Assembly (NCBI GenBank): GCA_963930645.1
Contig: OZ005652.1
Location: 356,731,602 to 356,795,601 of the forward strand
Length of the DNA stretch: 64,000 nt
Direction: 5' to 3'
Source: Salticus scenicus
Lineage: Eukaryota > Arthropoda > Arachnida > Araneae > Salticidae
Shown here: piece by piece, positions 46,201-58,128 of the stretch
Layout of the letters: each line of letters opens with the position of its first letter
Numbering within the stretch: position 1 is the stretch's first letter
Made by a program: the position numbers and the translations under genes
Notes under the pieces: model-generated
What the model saw: only the letters and a program-made list of their open reading frames with translations
Databases searched by the model: none
Told to the model about the DNA's origin: nothing

Positions 46201-47995
46201 TAATATTTTAAAATGTTAATTAATTAACTTATTATTGTTATTATTATTATTATTATTATTATTTTATTATTATTATTTTTATTTTATTTTTTATTTTTGC
46301 GATTAAAACGTATTTTTATTATCTACTTAAATAAATTTTAAGACATAAGTTCCATATTATAAATTATTCTAATTATTAATTATAATTGTAGTTAATTATT
46401 AATTATTATATGTTCCGTAGGCTTACCAAGTCCATTCAAATTTACTGATCATCTTGGTAATGGTTGTTTTTGGTTTTGTGAAGTCCACATTTTATTCTAT
46501 GAGTTTTCTTTTTTATTTAAAAACTATTATTTAAAAAATTGAATAACATCTATATGTAAACTGTATATAAATATTAAAATTTATAATACTATAAAATAAT
46601 TAAGTACCGTTTTATACAGATAATTTCATGAAAATCATAAGATTAAGTTATCTTAAATCAAGAAAAATCGTAAGCGAAAGTTTTAATATAATATTTTTAT
46701 TCAAATAAATGGCATTAGTAACTTAAAAAAGCAACTTAATAAAAGCATTTTTAACCTAATCGATTAAAATTAGTTTATTCTTAGTTTCCGGCTAGATGAT
46801 TATTGCGGCAACTTCTAATGACGAGCCGTAATTTTATTTTTAGCAGATACAAATTTCTAAGTATAAAGAACGTCTAATTGTGTCTCACAGTATTATGCAA
46901 ATAAATACTAGGAACGCCATTAAAAGAAAGATGTTTTCGACTTACAACTGCTTCTAAGTAGACATACGATTGCCTTTGGTTCGTGGTTTGATAATTCGTC
47001 ATAATAAAATTTTAATAAGAAATCTTCAGTCCCAGAAATCTTCTTTATTATTTGAAAAATATCGTAATCACATTACACACACACACACACACACATACAC
47101 ACTTATACTGAAGCCTTTTACATTGCACACTTATCATTGCATGTTATCTTCATTTACGGGTAGTTTTCACTCGCATTAATTTATTTCACTTATTCGCCAA
47201 TACCAATTTACTTACATTAACAGTCCATATCCAAATGCGGCAGGAGCAAATGATTATGTTTTCGTTATCTTGCAAGGACAATTTTTTTTTATTCTGCGGT
47301 TGAGGAAAATCTCATTTGTATAATAATAAATAATGTGAATGGCATAAAAATTAATTATTATACAAATGAGCTCAATAAAAATGAAAAAAAGAAGTGGAAA
47401 AGTGAATTTGTAGTGTTATACGGCAAAAAAAAAAAAAAAAAAAAAAAAAAAGAAAATGCAATGACTTCTAAACGAATAATTTGAATTTAGGGTGTAAAAA
47501 TAAAAGTACAAAACATAGTTAAAAATAAAGTTAAAATCTAGAATTAGTATTTCCCGCAATTAAATTGCGAATTATAAATTTATACAGTGTCCCTTCTCTT
47601 TTCAAAAATTAAGTATAGCTAAACAATTAATTCTGATATATAAAATATTTCATGAAATAAAATTCCTTAAAAGCTTTTACAATTCAAACAAATTAATATT
47701 AATGATTTCAGAAATCTGTATAGACGAATAATTAAAATTTGAATAATAAAAAGTCATTTCTTTACGGAAGTCGTTGTATAAATTAAGACTTCACGAGCAA
47801 ACTCTACAAAAGGGATACATTTTTAAATGACTAATTTTCAATAACATGACTGCAGTCTCTGTTAGGGAGGATTCATTACACATGTATCTAAATATATATC
47901 TTTGCTTTCTCAATTAGATCTTCAATTTTTCATTTGCTGTATTTGGAAAGATTTTAAATCTTCATATTCTTACACTATGATATTTTTCTGAAAAG

Positions 47996-48000
<5 letters not shown>
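42900..48000. other. A/T-rich spacer, no gene seen
   Basis: Spacer between the opposed repeat copies (to 52.0 kb). It contains (TA)n at 43218-43258, a G run near 44048, (ATT)n at 46235-46275, (AC)n at 47074-47093 and poly(A) at 47426-47450. The frames at 44598-44852 and 45077-45319 are hydrophobic and low complexity; no domain recognised. Confidence 0.5.
47311..47370. other. 60-nt perfect-stem hairpin
   Basis: CTCATTTGTATAATAA pairs exactly with TTATTATACAAATGAG across a ~28-base loop. The size is close to a small-RNA precursor, but equally compatible with a tiny MITE remnant. Confidence 0.4.

Positions 48001-48053
<53 letters not shown>
48000..48053. repeat. (TA)n microsatellite
   Basis: TA run directly at the 3' end of the Helitron at 48055. 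Confidence 0.95.
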
Positions 48054-48054
<1 letters not shown>

Positions 48055-49934
48055 CCAGTAGGCTTTTCCCGCTGCGCTGGACACAATGCTTAAATAAGTT
48101 GCCAAAATCCATATCATTATTAATAACCTGTGTTCGGTAGAGATTTTTCTCGCTCGCAACGTGAGGAGTCCGTGTTCCCACTGTCTTCGGCAGCAAGTTA
48201 CCCGATTCTTACTTCCCCTAAGTTCGAAGTTTTGCGAAATCTTACCAAAGTACATATAATATGTACAATATAATGTTTTAAGATAATTTAAGGTGAATTC
48301 CAACGGGAAAACGTGAATTTACATGTGTTAGCCTCACGACCTCAAGAGGGTAAGGTGAGGGGGAGGGGAGATTTCGTAAAATCTCGTTACAATAAGCGTC
48401 GGATACATATAAACAATTTACGCACCAAATTTCGTGACCGCAGACCCCATAGATTTCCAAAGAGAAATATAGCGCTAAAAAGGGGGGGGGGGGGTCTTGA
48501 ATTTGCTACTTCGTAACAGCCCTTCCCCGAAAAAAAAAAAAAAAAAAAAAAATGAAAATTTGTTTTTGAAAAAATCTCAAAGAAGACACATGGCTATTTT
48601 CAATAATTTTGTAACATCTTTAGTAGAACTCTACTAAAAAATGCGGAATTTCTGAAATTTCCTCCCGAAAAACGATTTTTCCCCTCTTTCCTTTAAGAAT
48701 CAAGAATAACAAAATCGTACATATTATAGTCTAATCTCATCATGTGCAATTTCTTCACCGTCAAGCAATTCGGGGCTGAGGTTTTTTGCTTTCTGTCCCC
48801 CAGGCGGGAAGGGGGGGTCGAAAAATCCCGTTTCTTTAGGTGTCGGGTAAAACACTACATATAAACAATCCAAGCAACAGAATTCGTGACCGCAGCTCCC
48901 ATAGATTTCTCAGGATAAATTTAGTGCTAAAAGGGGTGTCTCGATTTTGCCCCCTCAAAACTCCCCTCTAACCCCCCCCCCGAAAAAAAAAAAAAAAAAA
49001 AAAAAACCGCAAACCACACAAAAACAAAAATATGTTTTTAGAAGTATCCTAAGGAAGTCGCATAGCCTCTTTTTCAACATTTTTGCTCAATTTTTGGTAG
49101 AGGAAAAAAACTCAAAAATTAGGAATTTTCGATATTTCCAGCCCAAAATTAATTCCCCTCCTCCCTTCCCTAAAAAATCGAAAATTTCTAAATTGTTGAT
49201 AATGTTTTATTTGTACATGTCTAGTCTCCCCATGTGCAATTTCTTTACTGTGATGTAATTAGGAGCCGAGTTATGTTTAGAAACGTGTTTTTTTCTTTTA
49301 CTCCCCTCAGGGGGGGGGGGGGGAAGGTTAGTAATTTTGGAAAAAAATGATAGAGATAATTTTAAGTTCGATAAATATATAAATTTCAGCGAAGCACCGT
49401 TCAATTCCATCCAGCCGTTAATGTGCAATTTCTTTACTGTGAAGTAATTAGGAGCCGAGTTTTGCTTAAAAAAGTGGTTTTGTCTTTTGCCCCTCCGAAA
49501 GGGGAAAGGTGAGTAATTTCTGAAAACTTAATAGATATAATTTTTCGGTTAAAGATCTAAATTCTTGCGAAACACCGTTGAATTCCGTCCAACCGTTCTC
49601 AAGTAATACCAGCACAAACGTATTTTTGTCTTTTGCCCCCCCCCCCCCCCCCACACACAGGAGGGAACGTGGGGGAATTTCTGAAAAGTTGACAGATATA
49701 ATTTGAAGTTGAATAAAGATCTAAGTTTCTTCCAAGCGAAACTGAATTCCGTCCATCCGATCTCAAGTGATGCCCGGACAGATATAGCGTTGCAGACACA
49801 TGGACACCATGACACATACACACAGGCAAAATTTTCTGAAGTCATTTTCGGCTTTCATGGTGTGTGAAACGTGAAGATATCGCAATTTTTTTTTGACAAA
49901 TTTACGGACAAAACTCTGATCTTATTAATATAGA
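48055..49934 (-). mobile_element. Non-autonomous Helitron (1880 bp), minus orientation
   Basis: Minus strand starts TCTATATTAATAAGATCAGAG at 49934 after a host A and ends CAGCGGGAAAAGCCTACTGG at 48055 before a host T (CTGG = CTRR, hairpin just upstream). The terminal ~400 bp at the 3' side (TGCCGAAGACAGTGGG, TTGCGAGCGAGAAA in the sister copies) matches the elements at 52555 and 56013. The middle has repeated GTGCAATTTCTTTACTGTGA and GTAATTAGGAGCCGAG blocks plus G, C and A runs. No Rep fragment here. Confidence 0.8.
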
Positions 49935-49939
49935 TAATA

Positions 49940-50329
49940 TATATCTATATATATATATTATCATTATTATTCTTATTAGCTTGTAGTAATATTTAGTGAT
50001 AATGTATTTTATACAATTACTTCTGCATCTTATTCTTACATATTGAATTACTATATTTGAATTATACTAATTACTCTAGAATATAAAATAATACTTAGTT
50101 AATATTAATTTGTGAATACGGGATTTTATGGATCATCATAAAGTGAATATTATGATTTTTTTCTTTAATAAAACTATTCGAGGATATCTCTATTTTAGTT
50201 TCATGTGTATAATACTAGCATTTAACCATTTTTTTTTACAAGTACTGTAATAATATATCCATTAGTCTGTCTATCTAACTATCTATCTATGTTCTATATA
50301 TATCTAATGGAATATTAAAAAATAATTGT

Positions 50330-50364
<35 letters not shown>

Positions 50365-52008
50365 TTGATTGTACACACAATACTAGAAGCAAAAGAATTT
50401 TTGTAGCATTATTGTGTATGTTTAAAAATTGAATAATAGTTTTATCTGGAAAATAATTCTTTATTAATTATACTCTTAGAATATATTTTTAAATCTTTCA
50501 CCAAAAACATATAAAATATAGTAAGGACGCACAATTTGTATATATCATTATAGTTTCTACTTAATAGAATAACTTTTTATTACAACAATTCATTTAAAAC
50601 ATGTAACACTTCAAAAGCATTTCCAAAACAATACTGAATTTATTTCTTCCAGTTTCAAACTGTAAAATAAGTAGAATATCGAAATTCTAAGTTAAGATCA
50701 TTTCTTATTCTACAGCACTGATTGTAAATTTGAAAAGTAATGAACACTTCATTTATCTTCACGAATCGGAAATTTACATATATATTGATTCTCGTAAGAG
50801 ATGTTTCCTTAGTGAGAAAGCAAAAGAAACCATGCGTAATATGAAATGAAAATACTTGTAGGAAAGAAGTGAATTTTTCCAGTTTTCAGTGTCAAAGAAT
50901 ACTAACATACAAAAGATCTCGCATAGATTTGAAATGCCCTAGTTCTGAAGTGTTCAAATATGATAGGCAATAAAAAGAATATGTAAATGAACTCAAATAG
51001 TTTGACACATTTCTTTATGCACGAGAGATTTGGAAAATTAAATTTTTCAAGTAGAAAATATATTAAAACTGGCGGAAAACACTGATTATTTCCTTTTTCA
51101 AATTAAATTTTTGAGAAAATGTGTTGAACAATGTTTTTGCTTCATTATTTTTACTAAACTATATAAATTAAAATATAATTTAACGGGAGAACGTGCATCA
51201 GAATAGCAATAATAAATTGAGATAAAAAAATAAAATATTTTTTATTTCATGACTTGCATGGCTTGCATGGCTTCATAGAAAAAACACCCTTCGTTGTTAT
51301 GCGGAATTTTAGATTTTCCGGGAAAACTAATAATTGCAAATAAAGTATGTCGACTTAAACTACATCACAAAAAAATGATAATATAAGTTTAAAAAATTGT
51401 GATTATAAAATTCAAATTAAAGGATCGCGATGTTATTTTTAATTTCTTTGGACTCAAAAGTATATAAATATCATGATGTAAAAAAAAAAATCCATTTCTT
51501 CTTAATATCACGTGAACTATTGTTTAGTAATTTAAACTGGTAAGGAGAAATAAATTTGAAAATACATGTGTAAAATTCTAAATCAAGGTGGTACACAATA
51601 TCTAGTATTATACCGGATGATTTAAAATAGATGTTACAGCGTTTATTTCTTAAACTAACAATGATAGAAACGTACTTCCAATTACAAAGTAGATTTCAAA
51701 TATAGCATAGTTTTGTTCAAGGGGCTATAAACATAATAAAATATGAATTATAATGTTTATACAGTCCATCCTATAATATTATATTTAGAAAAAAAAAAAT
51801 TCTCAGTCTAAAAAAGCAAAAACAAACAAAGAAAAGAAATTCATCTTTTTAAGTGAAAAGATTGCTGAGTTATTGCAATTCGAAAATTATAGAATTTTTC
51901 GCAAAGATTTAAACGTATCAAAAGTCAGAAATTGTAATTACCATAGATTATGTAATATGGCATAAGTTGATCATCGTGGTGAAAGGAAAAGATCCTTTTC
52001 ATTTGGGA
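49940..52008. other. A/T-rich DNA, no gene seen
   Basis: Contains poly(T) (50332-50363) and small TA runs; no repeat partner or coding sign recognised. Confidence 0.5.
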
Positions 52009-53139
52009 AAAAACTGCCAATTTACCCTGTAATATCTGCCTTTCCCCGAGTGAATACACACGTGAATTCACGTGCATAATTTAGAAAATAAATTTATGTA
52101 CTAAAGGTGAATTTTAAAATTCATTTTTTTTCTTTATACATTTTTTCACCCATACACATGGAATAAAAAATAAATAAATAAATAAAAATAAAAAATGTTT
52201 TTGGAATTAAATTTTCTAAATTAACTTTTTGTTATATTTACAACTTTTGAGGTCTCCTGAATACTTAAATCGTGTTTTTAACGGTTGGTCTGTGTGTCTG
52301 TTTATGTGTCTGAGTAAGTGTGTGTATCTGTTATTAGCATACCACAAGAACAAACAGTAGCAGGAAGTCCAAACTCGGTATTCTAAATTCGTATCATATA
52401 GTCATGCTACACTAAACTTTTTGTTAAGATCATACAAAGGGTTCGTGTACAGGGTCATCCAAGATAACTCGAATACATTACGTCTATAGGCGTAATTTCT
52501 CAAAAGTATAGTGTAACATCTATAGGCTGTACTAAACAAAATGAAATGAACATATCTATATTAATAAAATCAGACTTTTGTCTGTAAATTTGTCGGAATC
52601 AAAAAAATTTGCGATATCTTCACGTTTCACACCCCATGAAAGCCGAAAATGACTTCAGAAAATTTTGCCTGTGTGTGTGTGTGTGTCTGTGTGTGTGTCA
52701 TCGTGTCCGAATGTCGCTTTTTTTGTCCGGGCATCACTCGAAAACGGCTGGACGGAATTCAACAGCGCTTGGCAGGAATTTAGGTCTTCACCCAACTTAA
52801 AATTATATCTATCAACTTTTCAGAAATCCCCCCCGTTCCCCCCCCTAGGGGGTAAAAGACTAAAACACATTTGTCAGGGCATCACTCGAGAACGGCTGGA
52901 CGGAATTTAACGGCGCTTGGCAGAAACTTAGATCTTCACCCAACTTGAAATTATATCTATAGAAATTTTCAAAATTATGATTAGTGTTTAAATTGTGGGT
53001 AAAAAACGCCTGCGCATGCGCCATAAATATTTTTTCACTAAAACGCTTTGAATGGAAAAATGAAATATAAAAATAATTTTTTAAGTTAAAGACTTTTGTA
53101 TTCGCGTGATTCGCACTACAAATTATGAAAAGATTGAAA

Positions 53140-53480
53140 TGAAGTGTTGCCATCTAAGTTTCATACTTTAGTTAATTTTAAAAAATCTAATTGTCGTATC
53201 GAAAAACTGTTTACACCCCAGGATTCACAAAAATCACCCCTTTCATTTGGTACTGAATTTGTAAGGATAGGTATGATATTTCTAATTTATTTTTCCCTTT
53301 ATCCGTTTTTCCGTTGCCACTTAAATTTCATACTTTAGTTATTTTTAAAAAATCTAATTGTCGCATCAAAAAACTGTTTGAACCCCTGGATTCAGCAAAA
53401 TCGCCCTTTTCATTGGGTATCAAATTTATAAATATAGGTCTGATATTTCTAATTTATTTTACCCTTTTTCCGTTTTCAAC
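53140..53480 (+). repeat. Two ~170-bp tandem units in Helitron A
   Basis: Both contain TTCATACTTTAGTTA, AAAACTGTTT, CCTTTTCATT or a variant, and TGATATTTCTAATTTATTTT. The same pair occurs at 56585-56915 in Helitron B and inverted, three times, at 25200-25870. Their frames (64-72 codons) mirror each other because the units do; I do not call them genes. Confidence 0.8.
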
Positions 53481-53679
53481 CCAGATTCAATATGGAACAG
53501 CTTTAGTATTGGATCCCTTTGGCAAAATTTGACATTCGGCACCGAAGTAGCTCGGACGTTTCTCGCCAAGATCTTTAATTGCACAACTGAGATAGCCAAT
53601 TCAGTTCATCGCAAAAATGGCTTAAAATATTTAAAGTCACCAAAGGGTTCCCATACTAAAGCTGTGCTTTTTGTATTTA

Positions 53680-54935
53680 TTAGTGCTAGAGGCCTATTTC
53701 AGTCGGTACAGTTGTCGAATTTTTATAGGTCACTCTCAATTAGTGCTAGAGGCCTATTTCAGTCGGTTTATTAAATGAGGATTTATTGAATGAAGTCCCC
53801 CCAAGGCCCAACTTTGACATGAGTCCCCCCCCCCAGGCCCAACTTTGACATGAGTCCCTCCCCAGGCCCAACTTTGACATGAGTCCCCCTTACCCCTATT
53901 TCAGTCGGTACAGCGTTGTCGAATTTTAATAGGTCACTCTTAATTAGTGCTAAGGGCCTATTTCAGTCGGTTTATTGAATGGGGATTTATTGAATGAAGT
54001 CCCCCCAAGGCACAACTTTGACATGAGTCCCCCCCAAGGTACCCCTATTTCAGTCGGTACAGCGTTGTCGAATTTTTATAGGTCACTCTTAATTAGTGCT
54101 AAGGGCCTATTTCAGTCGGTTTATTGAATGGGGATTTATTGAATGAAGTTCCCCCAAGGCACAACTTTGACATGAGTCCCCCCAGGCCCAACTTTGACAT
54201 GAGTCCCCCCCAAGGTACCCCTATTTCAGTCGGTACAGCGTTGTCGAATTTTTATAGGTCACTCTTAATAGTGCTAAGGACCTATTTCAGTCGGTTTATT
54301 GAATGGGGATTTATTGAATGAAGTCCCCCCAAGGCCCAACTTTGACATGAGTCCCCCCCCAGGCCCAACTTTGACATGAGTTCCCCCTCCCCCAAGGTAC
54401 CCCTATTTCAGTCGGTACAGCGTTGTCTAATTTTTATAGGTCACTCTTAATTAGCGCTAAGGGCCTATTTCAGTCGGTTTATTGAATGGGGATTTATTGA
54501 ATGAAGTCCCCCCAAGGCACAACTTTGACATGAGTCCCCCCCAAGGTACCCCTATTTCAGTCGGTACAGCGTTGTCGAATTTTTATACGTCACTCTTAAT
54601 AGTGCTAAGGGCCTATTTCAGTCGGTTTATTGAATAGGGATTTATTGAATGAAGTCTCCCCAAGGCAAAACTTTGACATGAGTCCCCCCCCAAGGTACCC
54701 CTATTTCAGTCGGTACAGCGGTGTCGAATTTTTATACGTCACTCTTACCAGTGCTAAGGGCCTATTTCAGTCGGTTTATTGAATGGGGATTTATTGAATG
54801 AAGTCCCCCCAAGGCACAACTTTGACATGAGTCCCCCCAAGGCCCAACTTTGACATGAGTCCCCCCCAAGATACAACTTTGACATGAGTTTTCCCAAGGC
54901 ACACCTTTGACATGAGTCCCCCCCAATGCACACCT
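53680..54935 (+). repeat. Minisatellite in Helitron A
   Basis: Same CCCCCCAAGG-CAACTTTGACATGAGT units as at 26 kb, alternating with GGTACCCCTATTTCAGTCGG and TTTATTGAATGGGGATTTAT blocks in a higher-order period of roughly 180-200 bp. Confidence 0.9.
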
Positions 54936-54941
54936 ACCCTT

Positions 54942-55145
54942 CATTGGGAGAAAGAGAAAAAACGTTGTTTTGCGGCTATAAGACAGTTTGGACTTCCAAC
55001 GTTATTTGTTACAGTATCTGCAGCTGAAACACATTGGTTTGATTTAATGAAAACTTTATCATGGAATATAGATCGTCACGAATTAACTAAAGAAGAATTT
55101 GTCGATATTAACAAGTTTAGCAGTAGGCCTCTGGCACTAAATTAA
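54942..55145 (+). pseudogene. Helitron Rep N-terminal-domain fragment, copy 2
   Basis: Sixty-seven codons with GLPTLFVTVSAAETHWFDL and a TAA; an upstream in-frame ATG at 54912 lies in minisatellite sequence. As in the other two copies there is no HUH, Tyr or helicase part. Length is identical to the others without indels, so the fragment was already cut to this size before it spread. Confidence 0.75.
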
Positions 55146-57199
55146 AATCTGTCAATGTCAGATTTTCATGTTTTAAATAATGAAATAATGTCGTGTCTAT
55201 ATATTTTCTTTACTTACTTTTTTTATTTTTATTTTTATTTATAATATTTTTTATTGTAGACTTCTGTGGTCACGAAATTTTGTGAAAAAATTGTTTGTAT
55301 GCAACCGGCACTTATTGTAACGGGATTTTATGAAATTCGAAATCCCCCCCCACCACCACCACCACCTTCTCGGAGTCGGAGGGCTATAAGCATGTGTAAA
55401 AACACGTTTTTCCGTTTGAATTCGCTTTGAATTATCTTAGAATGGCGAATTTTTGTGTGTGGATATTGATTAAGTGTACGCATTATGTACATTAGTGGGA
55501 TTTTACAAAACTTCGAACTCACCTTCTGAGGATGGGGAAGTAAGAAGTGGGTAAGTTGTGCCGAAGACAGTGGGGACCCAGACTCTTCACGTTGCGAGCG
55601 AGAAAACCTCTACCAATCACAGCGAGAACTTATGTTATTAATAAAGATTAATGACAACTCATTTAAATGTCCAGCGAAGCGGGCAAAGCCTGCTGGTTTT
55701 TTATATGCGTAAAAGCATGTTTTGGGTAGATTGTGGTATGACATCATTAATTTGTAGGGTAAACCAAAGTATTCGAATATATACTAGAGAATTGATGGCT
55801 ATGTATTTAATTTTGTGTTACGTGTTTTACATATAACACTAAATTTACATATGCAATGTCATGTTTAAATAGTTTATAGACAATATACAGGGCTAAACAA
55901 AATTAATCTATACTTTTTTTCTATTATTAAATGGAATTGAGTTAGTGTTTTGTTATATTATTTTTATGCCAAAGAATACTGCTCATACAGGACGGAAAAT
56001 TAATTCCTCATATCTATATTAATAAAATCAGAGTTTTGTCTGTAAATTTGTCGGAATCGAAAAATTTTGCGATAGCTTCACGTTTTACACCCCATGAAAG
56101 CCGAAAATGACTTCAGAAAATTTTTGCCTGTGTGTGTGTCATCGTGTCCAAATGTCGCTTTTTTTGTCCGGGCATCACTTGAGAACGGCTGGACGGAATT
56201 CAATGACGCTTGGCAGGAATTTAGGTCTTCACTCAACTTAAAATTATATCTATCAACTTTTCGAAAATTCCCCCCCGTTCCCCCCTAGGGGGTAAAAGAC
56301 TAAAACACGTTTGTCCGGGCATCACTCGAGAACGGCTGAACGGAATTCAACGGCGCTTGGCAGAAACTTAGGTCTTCACCAACTTGAAATTATATCTATA
56401 GAAATTTTCAAAATTATGATTAGTGCTTAAATTGTGTGTAAAAAACGCCTGCGCATGCGCCATTAATATTTTTTCACTAAAATGCTTTGAATGAAAAAAT
56501 GAAATATAAAAATAAATTTTTAAGTTAAAGACTTTTGTATTCGCGTGATTTTCACAACAAATTATGAAAATATTGAAATGAAGTGTTGCCATCTAAGTTT
56601 AATTCTTTAGTTAATTTTAAAAAATCTAATTGTCGTATCGAAAAACTGTTTACACCCCAGGATTCAGAAAAATCACCTCTTTCATTTGGTACTGAATTTG
56701 TAATGATAGGTCTGATATTTCTAATTTATTTTTCCCTTTATCCGTTTTTCCATTGCCACTTAAATTTCATACTTTAGTTATTTTTAAAAAATCTAACTGT
56801 CGCATCGAAAAACTGTTTGAACCCCTGGATTCAGCAAAATCGCCCCTTTCATTCGGTATCAAATTTATAAATATAGGTCTGATATTTCTAATTTATTTTA
56901 CCCTTTTTCCGTTTTCAACCCAGATTCGATATGGAACAGCTTTAGTATTGGATCCCTTTGGCAAAATTTGAAATTCGGCACCGAAGTAGCTCGGACGTTT
57001 CTCGCCAAGATCTTTAATTGCACAATTGAGATAGCCAATTCAGTTCATCGCAAAAGTGGCTTAAAATATTTAAAGTCACCAAAGGGTTCCGATACTTAAG
57101 CTGTGCTTTTTGTATTTATTAGTGCTAGAGGCCTATTTCAGTCGGTACAGTTGTCGAATTTTTATAGGTCACTCTTTATTATTATCCTATTTCAGTCGG

Positions 57200-57922
57200 T
57201 TTATTGGATGGGGATTTATTGAATGAAATCCCCCCAAGGCACAACTTTGACATGAGTCCCCCCCCCAGGCCCAACTTTGACATGAGTCCCTTCCAAGGTA
57301 CCCCTATTTTAGTCGGTACAGCGTTGTCGAATTTTTATAATACACTCTTAATAGTGCTAAGGGCCTATTTCAGTCGGTTTATTGAATGCGGATTTATTGA
57401 ATGAAGTCCCCCCCAAGGTCCAACTTTGACATGAGTCCCCCCCCCCCCAGGCCCAACTTTGACATGAGTCCCTTCCAATGTACCCCTATTTTAGTCGGTA
57501 CAGCGTTGTCGAATTTTTATAATACACTCTTAATAGTGCTAAGGGCCTATTTCAGTCGGTTTATTGAATGGGGATTTATTGAATGAAGTCCCCCCAAGGC
57601 CCAACTTTGACATGAGTCTCCCCCAGGCACAACTTTGACATGAGTCCCCCCCAAGGTACAACTTTGACATGAGTCCCCCCGCAGGCCCAACTGTGACATG
57701 AGTCCCCCCAAGGCCAACTTTGACATGAGTCCCCCCACGGCCCAACTTTGACATGAGTCCCCCCTAGGTACAACTTTGACATGAGACCCCCCCAAGGCAC
57801 ACCTTTGACATGAGTCCCCCCAAGGCCCAACTTTGACATGATTCCCCCCCAAGGTACAACTTTAACATGAGTTCCCCGCCAAGGCACACCTTTGACATGA
57901 GTCCCCCCAAGGCACACCCCCC
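57200..57922 (+). repeat. Minisatellite in Helitron B
   Basis: CCCC-rich units with CAACTTTGACATGAGT; the last 300 bases are a plain run of the ~28-30 bp unit. Confidence 0.9.
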
Positions 57923-57924
57923 CT

Positions 57925-58128
57925 CATTGGGAAAAAGAGAAAAAACGCTGTTTTGCGGCTATAAGACAGTTTGGACTTCCAACGTTATTTGTTACAATAT
58001 CTGCAGCTGAAACACATTGGTTTGATTTAATGAAAACTTTATCATGGAATTTAGATCGTCACGAATTAACTAAAGAAGAATTTGTCGATATTAACAAGTT
58101 TAGCAGTAGGCCTCTGGCACTAAATTAA
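57925..58128 (+). pseudogene. Helitron Rep N-terminal-domain fragment, copy 3
   Basis: Same 67 codons and TAA as at 26777 and 54942, with GLPTLFVTISAAETHWFDL (Val to Ile). Most base differences among the three copies are few and scattered. Confidence 0.75.

Larger units (their letters stand above)
52555..55696 (+). mobile_element. Helitron A (3142 bp), non-autonomous with Rep fragment
   Basis: Starts TCTATATTAATAAAATCAGA after host A (52554) and ends AGCGGGCAAAGCCTGCTGG before host T. The 3' stem AGCGGGC/GCCTGCT has an AAA loop. Order inside: GT microsatellite (52672-52700), two GAACGGCTGGACGGAATT-type units, two ~170-bp units, minisatellite, Rep fragment, then a tail with CATTATGTACATTAGTGGGA and GCGAGCGAGAAA. 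The left copy of the host repeat (near 42325-42332) is uninterrupted at this point, confirming both ends and the lack of target duplication. Confidence 0.9.

Noticed and set aside
53144..53532. Pair of 64-72 codon frames (KFHTLV-FKKSNCRI), repeated at 56583-56971
   Set aside because: The similarity comes from the ~170-bp DNA tandem unit; the same unit is inverted at 25.2 kb with frames broken, and no domain is recognised.
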